Notes: generated by a model not told the origin, from the letters alone. A stretch of DNA of 33,203 nt from an uncultured Bacteroidota bacterium (GCA_900545215.1 UQXW01000021.1:1-33203), one strand, 5' to 3'; shown: positions 1 to 6,878, counted from the stretch's first letter. Numbers and translations: made by a program.

Positions 1-127
1 TTGACGACAAAGGTAAAACAAATGTTTGAATCGGGCAATTTTTTCTGCAATGGTTTGCTCTTGTAAATGTGCGGAAGAACTGTATCTCCGAAACGAATGT
101 TTTTTGTGTGAAGGTGTGGATATGTAC

Positions 128-239
128 TTCACATTCTTTTTCATTTCGCTTTACTTACAACCACTCCGAATTAACGATTTTCAATTCTTTTAACTTCGTG
201 GCTTGCGAATTTTTCGTCGAGAGTTTCCGTATGGAAATT
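128..239 (+). repeat. Dispersed 112-bp repeat, left copy
   Basis: This 112-bp stretch aligns without gaps to 33092-33203. I count about 11 mismatches, so roughly 90% identity. It ends in a small hairpin (TTTCC, loop GTAT, GGAAA) whose stem is kept in the other copy although the loop differs by one base. Neither copy lies in a credible gene. It could be a dispersed intergenic element or the edge of a larger repeat. Confidence 0.8.
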
Positions 240-309
240 TTCGGAGTATTCGAGGGCTTGGCAATGTGTTGTATTTTAGCTGTTTATAAATGTGTTGAAG
301 AACGACTGA

Positions 310-350
310 AAAAAGACGGCGTTTTGACGGTCGAAAAACGCCGTCTTTTT
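310..350. terminator. Bidirectional rho-independent terminator
   Basis: A perfect 16-bp inverted repeat (arms 310-325 and 335-350, loop of 9 nt) contains GACGGCG in its left arm. It has A runs at the left edge and T runs at the right edge, so it reads as an intrinsic terminator on both strands. On the minus strand it would stop readthrough from tsaE, whose stop codon lies about 290 bp upstream. Confidence 0.7.
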
Positions 351-351
351 C

Positions 352-436
352 CGAAAAAACGAAGAGTTAGCGGTGCTAAAACTTCGTTTTTCGAGTCGAA
401 AGACTTCGTTTTCTTCTGAAAAAACGGCGTTTTTTC
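352..436. repeat. Tandem hairpin cluster
   Basis: A second long hairpin has arms 355-371 and 375-391 (17 bp, two mismatches, loop GGT). A short AGTC-GAAA-GACT stem-loop follows, and then a perfect one at 418-436 (GAAAAAAC, loop GGC, GTTTTTTC). With the terminator at 310-350 this makes four stem-loops within about 130 bp. The ACGGCGTTTT words resemble the palindromic repeats near 7032, 10348 and 15326, but this is not a clear copy of that family. Confidence 0.55.
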
Positions 437-637
437 ATCGATAGTGCTTGATTTCGCTTTGAGAGAGGTGCCGTTTTGAGAAAATAAGACCAGAAACACG
501 TAGAAAATCTCGCCGACTTATCCGCTTTGCTTTCTTATACCGGAATTAAAGATCTTCGGATTTATGTTTGAAATTTCACAAATCAAACAATAAACACAGC
601 GTTATACTGCATCAACTTCTTTGATTGTTTCGATTCA

Positions 638-1060
638 TCAAAGTATAAGCCTTATTTCTCTTGCTTTTTCCGATTTGGGTTCTATTTCTATTCGGACGTA
701 ATGTTCGGGGAGTATTTCCTTTACTCTTTCGCTCCATTCCATGAAACAGTAACAACCGCTGTAAAGGTATTCCTCCACTCCTATTTCCTCGGCTTCTTTT
801 ATGCTGTCTATCCTGTAAAAATCGAAATGATAAATCTCGCCCTCGCTTTCGGAGAAATAAGCATTTACTATTGCAAAAGTGGGTGAGCAGACATTATCCT
901 CACAACCCAAAGCCCTGCAAAGAACCTTTGTGAAAGTCGTCTTTCCTGCTCCCATCTTTCCTTCCATTGCAAACACTCTCTCTTCACCGCAAAGGCTCAG
1001 TATATCCTTTGCCACTGCGTCCAATTCCGACAAGTCCTCAACTCTGTAAATTTTCTCCAT
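638..1060 (-). CDS. tsaE: tRNA threonylcarbamoyladenosine biosynthesis ATPase TsaE
   Basis: This is the P-loop ATPase that works with TsaB and TsaD to make the t6A modification at position 37 of ANN-decoding tRNAs in the cytoplasm. The 140-aa length is normal for the family. The Walker A motif GKMGAGKTT lies at residues 34-42, and the C-terminal part contains FYRI and the family's typical EWSERV stretch. The start codon overlaps the porX stop (TGATG arrangement), so the two genes are probably translationally coupled. Nothing is missing or odd. The main uncertainty is whether coupling to porX means anything functionally or is just shared transcription. Confidence 0.95.
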   Translation of the reverse strand: MEKIYRVEDLSELDAVAKDILSLCGEERVFAMEGKMGAGKTTFTKVLCRALGCEDNVCSPTFAIVNAYFSESEGEIYHFDFYRIDSIKEAEEIGVEEYLYSGCYCFMEWSERVKEILPEHYVRIEIEPKSEKAREIRLIL

Positions 1061-2613
1061 CAGCCTTTCTTATTTACAAGATGAATGAACGGTATCAATA
1101 TCTCCTCCATCGAGATACCTCCGTGCTGGAAAGTGTTCTTGTAGTATTGGACATAGTAATTGTAATTGTTAGGATATGCGAAGAAATCGTTGGCTCTGGC
1201 AAAGATATACGGAGAAAGGATATTCAAACGAGGTAGGAAAATATCCTCCGGCTTGCTTACGGCAAAAACATCTTTCTCATTATAATCCAGCAAGCGTCCG
1301 ACCTTGTAGCGAAGGTTCACGGAAGCCTCCTTGGTCGCCTTTATCTTTACAGGTTTGTTCACTCTCACGGAGCCATGGTCTGTTGTAATGAAAACATTTA
1401 CGTCCTTATCGCTCAAAAACTTCAATACCTCCAAAAGAGGCGAATGTGCGAACCAAGTCTGGGTAACACTTCTATATGCTTTTTCGTCTTCCGCCAACTC
1501 CCTGACCAAATCCGATTCCGTTCTCGCATGAGACAGCATATCGATAAAGTTATACACTATGACGTTCAACTTATTGTGCATAAGGTTCGGCAAATTGTCT
1601 ATCATCCGTTTGCCGTAAGTAACATTCAAAACCTTGTGATAAGTCGTCTTTATATTGATGTTGTGTCGCAGAAGCTGTTTTTGCAAAAAGAGATGTTCGT
1701 TCTGGTTTTTGTTACCCTCCTCATCTTCGTCCAACCATAAATCAGGATATGTTTTCTTTATGTCGTACGGCATCAAACCCGCAAAAAGAGCATTTCTTGC
1801 GAACTGTGTGGTGGAAGGAATTATGCTGTAATAAAGTTCCTCCGCCTCAACATGCAGGTAAGGTTCAATCATCTGTTGCAGAGCCTTCCATTGATCGAAT
1901 CGAAAGTTGTCTATCACAATCAAAAACGACGGTTTATCCTCTTTTAACTTCGGAAACACTTTCTTCTGTAACAATCTGTGAGAGAACAACGGCACCTCTT
2001 CGCTCTCTTTCTTTATCCAAGAAACGTAATTTCTCTCATAATACTTCGAGAACTGAATATTCGCCTCCGTCTTTTGCTGCTTCAATATCTCGAAAATGCT
2101 TTTATCGTTCGACTCGGCAAGCTCGATTTCCCAATAGACCAACTTTTTGTAAATATCGATCCACTCTTCAAAATCGGGGTTTTCCATCATTCTCAAACCT
2201 ATCCTGTTGAACTCCTGCCTGTAATTCATTGTCGATTGCTCGCTCACAAGACGCTTCGTTTCCAAATGCTTCTTCAATGTAAGCAATATCTGATTCGGGT
2301 TGACCGGTTTGATGAGATAATCGGAAATCTTGCTACCGATGGCCTGCTCCATTATGTGTTCCTCCTCGCTCTTGGTAATCATGATGACCGGCAAAGCAGG
2401 ATAACGGTTCTTTATCATAGTGAGAACCTCCAAGCCCGTCAAACCGGGCATATTTTCGTCCAAAAACATAACATCGACCGAGCGGGCAGCCAAAATATCA
2501 AGAGCCTCATTGCCGTCTATCGCCGACAACACCTCATAACCCTTTGTTTCAAGAAAAAGAATATACGGTTTCAACAAGTCGATTTCATCATCGACCCAAA
2601 GTATCTGTGCCAT
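1060..2613 (-). CDS. porX: PorX-type response regulator with PglZ domain
   Basis: The 517-aa protein has a receiver domain at residues 1-120 (acidic D8/D9, phosphoacceptor D52, K102) joined to a PglZ/alkaline-phosphatase-superfamily domain from about residue 225 to the end. Likely metal ligands of that fold are visible: D235 in VIDNFRFD, T268/T269 in STTQ, D412-H413 in TTDHG, and H497 in FQHGG. Length and order match PorX, which with the sensor PorY regulates type IX secretion in Porphyromonas gingivalis and also acts as a phosphodiesterase. No sensor kinase lies next to it, which is usual for this system. It lies 71 bp after the MauE/DoxX-thioredoxin gene and overlaps tsaE by one base. I see no separate consensus promoter in that gap, so it may be read from the promoter near 4720. 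Confidence 0.93.
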   Translation of the reverse strand: MAQILWVDDEIDLLKPYILFLETKGYEVLSAIDGNEALDILAARSVDVMFLDENMPGLTGLEVLTMIKNRYPALPVIMITKSEEEHIMEQAIGSKISDYLIKPVNPNQILLTLKKHLETKRLVSEQSTMNYRQEFNRIGLRMMENPDFEEWIDIYKKLVYWEIELAESNDKSIFEILKQQKTEANIQFSKYYERNYVSWIKKESEEVPLFSHRLLQKKVFPKLKEDKPSFLIVIDNFRFDQWKALQQMIEPYLHVEAEELYYSIIPSTTQFARNALFAGLMPYDIKKTYPDLWLDEDEEGNKNQNEHLFLQKQLLRHNINIKTTYHKVLNVTYGKRMIDNLPNLMHNKLNVIVYNFIDMLSHARTESDLVRELAEDEKAYRSVTQTWFAHSPLLEVLKFLSDKDVNVFITTDHGSVRVNKPVKIKATKEASVNLRYKVGRLLDYNEKDVFAVSKPEDIFLPRLNILSPYIFARANDFFAYPNNYNYYVQYYKNTFQHGGISMEEILIPFIHLVNKKG

Positions 2614-2684
2614 AAAACCTCAATTAAAACGTTTTCCTTATTCCAAACGTTTCAACATGCGGAAATGTTATGCCTTCCGACAAA

Positions 2685-3605
2685 CTATTTGAGAAAATCG
2701 ACTATCTTCTCTTCGTCCAAAGTTATCGACTTAAACAAATCGACCACTTTGCCGTTCTCCAACAATACCACCAAAGGCTGCCTGCCCTTTGTTGCGGAAA
2801 GAAAATCCATGGCAGGAACGAGAACGGAAGGCAAACGTTCGATGTCGGTCGAAGAATAGAACTTATCTATGTTTTTTTCATTGCCCCAGAAAGCCACGAC
2901 GAAATCCTCCTTCGCCAAAGCATGCCTTTCAATCATCACATTCAACTTGATTGCCGTCCTTTTGCAATGCTTGCAACCCGTGGAATAGAGGCACAATACC
3001 TTCTTACCCTTCTCCACATTCAGTTCAGCAAGCCCTTCATTCTTCAAAAGCAAATCGAACTTCTCCATATCGAGACTCGCACTCTTGTCATAAAGAGAAT
3101 AAACAATCAAATCGGGAGCTTTTATGGTGTAAGCCGTAGCCGTGCCTGCCACGAAGAAAGCCAAGCACAACCACTTGCACCATTTCTTCTTCAAGCCCTG
3201 TTGCCAAAACAAGAAATAGGACAGAGCCAATAAAATCACGTTCTTTACAATCGTCTGACCGTCGGAAAGAATCAACATCGTGCCGAAACAATGGCAATTC
3301 TCATCGGACACGTCGAACAAAACGGGTTTGAGCAAGACATACAACGTAAAGAAAGCCAAAGAACCTATCGCCAACCAACGGACAAGCCTTTGGCAAACGC
3401 CTGCAATCAGAGACAAACCCACAAACGCCTCGAACCCGACAAGAAACCTTGTCAGGAACTGAGTAACATTCCAAGAAAACAACTTATGTTCAAAAACGAA
3501 CATATCCACGGCATCGATGGACAAGTACTTCGTAACGGCAGAAGCAACGAATACCGCTCCTATCAACACCCTTGCCGCAATGCCGATTGTCCGTTTCGCC
3601 TCCAT
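2685..3605 (-). CDS. MauE/DoxX-like membrane protein with thioredoxin-like domain
   Basis: The first half of this 306-aa protein is a membrane domain of four or five helices (about residues 8-160). It carries a CHCFG motif of the MauE/DoxX redox-associated type. The second half is soluble, with a thioredoxin-like CxxC (STGCKHCKR), a hydrophobic strand before it, and a later LPSVLVPA stretch resembling the cis-proline loop. Such proteins are thought to move electrons or disulfides across the inner membrane, with the CxxC domain in the periplasm. The substrate is unknown. The start codon is three bases after the stop of the tiny Cys-lipoprotein at 3609, so the two are tightly coupled and that lipoprotein is a natural candidate partner. 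The family call is firm; the partner is inference. Confidence 0.8.
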   Translation of the reverse strand: MEAKRTIGIAARVLIGAVFVASAVTKYLSIDAVDMFVFEHKLFSWNVTQFLTRFLVGFEAFVGLSLIAGVCQRLVRWLAIGSLAFFTLYVLLKPVLFDVSDENCHCFGTMLILSDGQTIVKNVILLALSYFLFWQQGLKKKWCKWLCLAFFVAGTATAYTIKAPDLIVYSLYDKSASLDMEKFDLLLKNEGLAELNVEKGKKVLCLYSTGCKHCKRTAIKLNVMIERHALAKEDFVVAFWGNEKNIDKFYSSTDIERLPSVLVPAMDFLSATKGRQPLVVLLENGKVVDLFKSITLDEEKIVDFLK

Positions 3606-3608
3606 AAT

Positions 3609-3827
3609 CTACTCCTCTATGCAAGCCACCGCAGTAGCCGAACTTCCCGGAGCTGCTTTCTTGCTCAACAAGTCATCTATGTTTAACGCAGAGCAATCTC
3701 CGTCATAATCCGCAACCGTTGTTGTTTGACCATTATTATAGGTACACAAACAATCCGTAGTATCGGCACAGGAGAAGAAAGCAAAGCTCGCTGCAAATAA
3801 GGCAAGCGACAAAACAATCTTTTTCAT
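3609..3827 (-). CDS. Small cysteine-containing lipoprotein (paralogue B)
   Basis: A 72-aa predicted lipoprotein: a hydrophobic signal ends in the lipobox FFSC with C20 as the lipidated residue. The mature part is only about 52 residues and has four further cysteines: C26-x-C28, C45 in DGDC and C69 near the end. It is a clear paralogue of the 75-aa protein at 3910-4137, sharing DCxC, D-[YF]-DGDC, DL and a terminal C-[IV]-E. The gap between the GDC cysteine and the last cysteine is 24 residues in both. It ends three bases before the MauE/DoxX-thioredoxin start. I do not recognise a named family. Four cysteines suggest two disulfides or metal binding. Confidence 0.8.
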   Translation of the reverse strand: MKKIVLSLALFAASFAFFSCADTTDCLCTYNNGQTTTVADYDGDCSALNIDDLLSKKAAPGSSATAVACIEE

Positions 3828-3854
3828 GTCAATTCGATTTTTATATCACAAAAT

Positions 3855-3891
3855 ATGGGGAACCCTCTCCTTGGAAGAAAGTGTTCCCCAT
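3855..3891 (-). promoter_or_regulatory. Stem-loop between the two small lipoprotein genes
   Basis: A perfect 9-bp inverted repeat (arms 3855-3863 and 3883-3891, ATGGGGAAC and its complement) lies in the 82-bp gap between the paralogous lipoprotein genes. Read on the minus strand it is followed by ATTTTGTG, a weak U tract. It could be a partial terminator or an mRNA-processing or stability element that makes the upstream lipoprotein more abundant than the downstream genes. Confidence 0.5.
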
Positions 3892-3909
3892 CATAAATCT
3901 TACTTCAGA

Positions 3910-4137
3910 TTATTGTTCAACACACTTGAAAGAACCGCCCAACTCTTCAATATTAGCCCAATTAGAACCCAAGTCACTTGCGTTGATTGCATCGCAATCA
4001 CCATCAAACTCTGTAACAGGAACAACAACTGGCGCTACATCTCCCATCTTTACAGTACAATCACAATCTGATTTGTTGTTGCAAGAAGCAAATGCAAACA
4101 TGGCAACGCCTCCCAAAATAAACAATGCTTTTTTCAT
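3910..4137 (-). CDS. Small cysteine-containing lipoprotein (paralogue A)
   Basis: A 75-aa predicted lipoprotein with lipobox FASC (C19). Four cysteines remain in the mature part: C25-x-C27, C48 in DGDC and C72 four residues from the end (KCVEQ). It is the upstream paralogue of the 72-aa protein at 3609-3827. The two share cysteine order, the DGDC motif and the 24-residue spacing to the last cysteine, but differ in the linker after CxC. The mature protein is acidic. It probably belongs to the transcription unit that begins near 4720 and runs into the redox membrane protein and porX. Family unknown to me. Confidence 0.78.
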   Translation of the reverse strand: MKKALFILGGVAMFAFASCNNKSDCDCTVKMGDVAPVVVPVTEFDGDCDAINASDLGSNWANIEELGGSFKCVEQ

Positions 4138-4207
4138 AGTATTAGTATTTTAATTTCTTATTCCCTACTCTCTTATCGGATTTTCGAGTTCCTCCTATAA
4201 AACCTTA

Positions 4208-4675
4208 TTATTTCGTTGATCTAATTTGTTTAGCCTTCATTATCTTAGCTTGAAGCGTTCCTTTGTAAGCAGGCTCGTTAAGACAATCTTTAACAGCTGC
4301 TTCTTCGGCAGGAGCTTGTTTCAACATGTCAGAAAATTCTTTCATTGCCTTAGCTCCGTTTGCTTTGTTCTTTTGAGCGGCTTCCAAGTTGTCAACGAAT
4401 GCGACGAACTTCTCAACCTTTGCTTTGCAAGGATCTTCTTTTGCAACTTTTGCAGCAGGTGCTGCTTTGTCTGACTTTGCATTTGCCTTTGCGGCAGGTT
4501 TTGCATCATTCTTTGCAACAGGTGCTTCTGCTTCTTCAACAGGTGCTGTTGCTACTTCTTCTACTTGTGTCTCCTCTGCAGGAGTTGCTGTTTCGGTTGT
4601 GGTTTCTGTTTTTCCGCCACACGCAGCCATCAATGCTACTACGGCTGCTCCCAAAAATACTCTTCTCAATTTCAT
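4208..4675 (-). CDS. Predicted lipoprotein with low-complexity linker
   Basis: A 155-aa protein with signal peptide and lipobox LMAAC (C19). Residues 20-80 are low-complexity, first Thr/Glu and then Ala/Pro/Lys-rich, which looks like a flexible tether. The C-terminal 75 residues look helical and charged, and contain two cysteines (DPCKAK and VKDCLNEP) that could pair. I know no family for it. It lies 70 bp upstream of the small Cys-lipoprotein pair on the same strand, and a good Bacteroidetes promoter sits just before it, so it is probably the first gene of the unit. Confidence 0.75.
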   Translation of the reverse strand: MKLRRVFLGAAVVALMAACGGKTETTTETATPAEETQVEEVATAPVEEAEAPVAKNDAKPAAKANAKSDKAAPAAKVAKEDPCKAKVEKFVAFVDNLEAAQKNKANGAKAMKEFSDMLKQAPAEEAAVKDCLNEPAYKGTLQAKIMKAKQIRSTK

Positions 4676-4714
4676 TGTATAAATGCTTTAAAGTGAATAT
4701 ATTTCTTTGCACGA

Positions 4715-4746
4715 GCAAAGGTACGAAAAAATAGTTCTTTTGCAAG
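4715..4746 (-). promoter_or_regulatory. Bacteroidetes-type promoter for the lipoprotein-porX unit
   Basis: On the minus strand, TACCTTTGC (4723 down to 4715) matches the -7 consensus TAnnTTTG, and CTTG lies 19 nt upstream as a near match to the -33 TTTG. It sits about 40 bp before the ATG at 4675. Confidence 0.65.
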
Positions 4747-4814
4747 ACATTACGTTCTTTTTTTCTTTCTCTTCGCTTATTGCATATTGTATTACAGCGG
4801 ATTATGGTATCGGT

Positions 4815-5870
4815 TTATTTATCCTCTTTCAGCATTTCGTCCTGTATGGATACTGATTCTTCGTGGATTTGTTCGAATATTTCCTTGACGAACCCGCCTC
4901 TCAAGCCTCTTTTTTCGGCTTGTTGCATACGCTCTTTCAAGAGTTTATCCCACCTGTTTATTTGTAAGACGGACATATTCTTCTCTTTCTTTATGCGGGA
5001 AACCTGCCTCGATATTTGCATTCTCTCCCCCAAAAGCCCGATTATCTCCGTATCTATCTTATCTATCTTTTCCCGCAACAGTTCCAAGTCGGTTTGTCTT
5101 TGGTCTTCCTCCCGCGTAATCTTCAATCCGGCAATAAGGTTGTACAACTGCTCCGGAGTGAGTTGCTGTTCCGCATCCGTTTTGGCTTTTTCCGGACAAG
5201 GGTGCATTTCCACCATCAAGCCGTCGAAGCATAAATTCATCGCCGTCTGTGCAAGCCCGAAGACGAACTCCCTTTTGCCGGCGATATGGCTCGGATCGCA
5301 TAGTATTTTCATCTCCGGCATAAGTCGTCTAAGTTCTATGGGTATTTGCCACAGCGGACTCTGTCTGTAAACACCGTTATCGGCAAGCGAGAAACCCCTG
5401 TGTATGGCATGCACGTTGAGACAGTCGTTCTTTTGCAGTCGTTCGATCGCCCCAATCCATAGTTTCAAATCCGGATTGAGCGGGTTCTTTATAAATATAG
5501 GTATATCCGTTCCACTCAATGCCTCTGCAATCTCCTGCATGGAGAAAGGATTTCCGGTTGTTCTCGCACCAATCCACAGTGCGTCCACTCCGCTTTTCAA
5601 ACACAGCTCCACATGTTCGGCACTCGCCACCTCGGTACATACTTTCAGCCCGTACGTCTTCCGCACCTCCGAAAGCCAAGCCAAGCCCTCCTTGCCGACA
5701 CCCTCAAACGCCGAAGGTCGTGTACGAGGCTTCCAAAGCCCTGCACGGAAAAGAACATCAGGATAACCGACAAGGTTTCTTGCCGCCGACATAAGCATTT
5801 CCCTGCTCTCAGCCGAGCAAGGTCCTGCAATCAGCAACTTATCAGTTGAGACAAATCTCAATCCGTTCAT
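4815..5870 (-). CDS. Bifunctional DAHP synthase / chorismate mutase (type II)
   Basis: The 351-aa protein joins two shikimate-pathway activities. Residues 1-250 are a KDO8P-synthase-like DAHP synthase barrel: GPCSAES with C18, FRAGLWKPRTRP at 41-51, CDPSH at 191-195 and VEMHPCPEKA around H223. It condenses PEP and erythrose 4-phosphate. Residues 261-345 are a helical AroQ-type chorismate mutase (LREKIDKID, then ERMQISRQVSRIKKE), which makes prephenate for Phe and Tyr. The fusion is common in Bacteroidetes, where the mutase part can act as the feedback sensor. Its start overlaps the end of the 63-aa upstream ORF by 29 bp, which suggests coupled translation. Confidence 0.93.
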   Translation of the reverse strand: MNGLRFVSTDKLLIAGPCSAESREMLMSAARNLVGYPDVLFRAGLWKPRTRPSAFEGVGKEGLAWLSEVRKTYGLKVCTEVASAEHVELCLKSGVDALWIGARTTGNPFSMQEIAEALSGTDIPIFIKNPLNPDLKLWIGAIERLQKNDCLNVHAIHRGFSLADNGVYRQSPLWQIPIELRRLMPEMKILCDPSHIAGKREFVFGLAQTAMNLCFDGLMVEMHPCPEKAKTDAEQQLTPEQLYNLIAGLKITREEDQRQTDLELLREKIDKIDTEIIGLLGERMQISRQVSRIKKEKNMSVLQINRWDKLLKERMQQAEKRGLRGGFVKEIFEQIHEESVSIQDEMLKEDK

Positions 5871-6033
5871 TCAAACTCTTGCTAAACACGGAATAAACAG
5901 CCGGATTATTCGTTTGCTCACCCTTTGCAGGGTATTCGTTTGCTGCTTCTTCTGCTTTCAGATGCCTCACCTCCTCTTCCAAATCCTCTTCCCAAAGGTC
6001 TATCTGTCTGTTGAAATAGTAAAAATCTTCCAT
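5842..6033 (-). CDS. Short ORF (63 aa) with aromatic N-terminus before DAHP synthase
   Basis: The frame opens with the ATG at 6033; the longer version would need a TTG inside a palindrome and is less likely. The 63-aa product begins MEDFYYFNRQIDLW, so five of its first 14 residues are Phe, Tyr or Trp; an acidic helical stretch follows. An AAAGAGA lies about six bases upstream of the ATG. It ends 29 bp inside the DAHP synthase/chorismate mutase gene. It could be a small conserved protein or a leader peptide sensing aromatic amino acids. Against a classical leader: it is long, and the strong hairpins lie upstream of it. Family unknown to me. Confidence 0.5.
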   Translation of the reverse strand: MEDFYYFNRQIDLWEEDLEEEVRHLKAEEAANEYPAKGEQTNNPAVYSVFSKSLNERIEICLN

Positions 6034-6035
6034 AT

Positions 6036-6104
6036 ACGTTCTCTTTGATTTCAAACCCTTTGCATCAAGAGAACGTCCGGGGCGGTACAATATTGTACCG
6101 CCCC
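6036..6104. promoter_or_regulatory. Two adjacent inverted repeats between sigma and aromatic genes
   Basis: The first inverted repeat has arms 6036-6049 and 6064-6076 (ACGTTCTCTTTGAT against its complement with one bulged T). The second is a perfect 26-bp palindrome at 6079-6104 centred on AATATT with GC-rich ends (GGGGCGG and CCGCCCC). They lie between the sigma-factor stop (6122) and the ATG of the 63-aa ORF (6033). Neither has a convincing U tract on the minus strand, so they may be a structured leader, a protein-binding site, or an imperfect terminator for the sigma gene. Confidence 0.6.
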
Positions 6105-6121
6105 ATCGCTTTTATGTCTTA

Positions 6122-6709
6122 TTACATGGTAAGGACTATGGAATTTTCCTTAGCCAACTTACGCATATTGATAAGAGCGTATCGCATTCTGCCCAACGCC
6201 GTATTGATGCTTACACCTGTCTTGTCGGCAATTTCCTTGAAAGACATATCGGCATAGTGTCGCATTATCAAAACGCGTCTCTGCTCTTCCGGCAACTGCT
6301 TTACCAATCGCCTTATGTCCTTATGCACCTGCTTACGAATTATTCTGTTTTCTGCCGATTCGTCGAAGTTATCTATCATATCGAATATGTCGTTGTCCTC
6401 CGTCGAATGCAACAACTTCAACTTTTGATTCTTTCTGAAATGATCGATGACGAGATTATGGGCAATCCTCATGACCCACTGTATCAACTTTCCCTCGTCC
6501 CGATAAATTCCGGCACGAAGAGTGGAATCCACCTTTATGAAAGTCTCCTGAAATATGTCGTCCGTCAAAGCTCTATCTTTAACCATGGAGAATATATAGT
6601 TGTATATTCTCTGCTGATGCCTTGTCATCAACACCTCGAACGCTTCCTTTTCGCCCGCGGCATAAGCCTTGACCAAGTCGAAATCATTTCTTTCATCTGC
6701 TTTGCTCAT
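6122..6709 (-). CDS. ECF-type RNA polymerase sigma factor
   Basis: A sigma-70 family protein of 195 aa. Region 2 runs from about residue 10 to 90, with FDLVKAYAAGEKEAFEVL, the DDIFQETF core-binding segment and WVMRIAHNLVIDHFRK for -10 recognition. Region 4 is at about 130-185 with LPEEQRRVLIMRHYADMSFKEIA and the helix-turn-helix GVSINTALGRMRYALINMRK. The ATG at 6709 is chosen over the longer frame to 6769 because AAGGAG lies about seven bases before it. No anti-sigma gene is adjacent, so it is probably not of the FecI/FecR type. In P. gingivalis the ECF factor SigP works with PorX; whether this is that factor cannot be told here. A consensus promoter lies at 6846-6878. Confidence 0.9.
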   Translation of the reverse strand: MSKADERNDFDLVKAYAAGEKEAFEVLMTRHQQRIYNYIFSMVKDRALTDDIFQETFIKVDSTLRAGIYRDEGKLIQWVMRIAHNLVIDHFRKNQKLKLLHSTEDNDIFDMIDNFDESAENRIIRKQVHKDIRRLVKQLPEEQRRVLIMRHYADMSFKEIADKTGVSINTALGRMRYALINMRKLAKENSIVLTM

Positions 6710-6845
6710 AAATACTCCTTTCTTGTAAAATGCGATTACGGGATACATCTGTTCGCCCGAAATCATCATTTTGCTGTTTCCGTAAAAAGAAGTAATAATC
6801 CTGCTCTATAATATCTTCGTTTTCGTTAATCAAGGATTTGTCGCT

Positions 6846-6878
6846 GCAAAGGTATGCCAAAACCCCATACTTTCCAAA
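6846..6878 (-). promoter_or_regulatory. Promoter of the ECF sigma gene
   Basis: On the minus strand TTTG (6878-6875) is followed after exactly 20 nt by TACCTTTGC (6854-6846), a perfect match to the Bacteroidetes promoter. It lies about 140 bp before the chosen ATG at 6709, giving a long 5' leader. Confidence 0.7.

Larger units (their letters stand above)
1..637. other. Noncoding region with repeat and hairpins
   Basis: I see no convincing gene here. Two open frames cross it (plus 69-419 and minus 284-499), but both run through the 112-bp repeat and the hairpin cluster and have no recognisable domain. The region contains the left copy of a dispersed repeat (128-239) and a series of strong stem-loops (310-436). 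It lies downstream of tsaE, so the hairpins probably end that minus-strand transcript. A weaker inverted repeat (CTTTGAT with ATCAAAG, about 620-645) lies at the tsaE stop codon. Confidence 0.6.

Noticed and set aside
69..499. Two short open frames (plus 69-419, minus 284-499)
   Set aside because: They run through the dispersed repeat and long hairpins, have no domain, and their composition is set by the A/T-rich stems.
1978..2859. Plus-strand open frame of 293 codons opposite porX
   Set aside because: It is antisense to strongly conserved PorX motifs, crosses from porX into the neighbouring gene, and shows no domain of its own.
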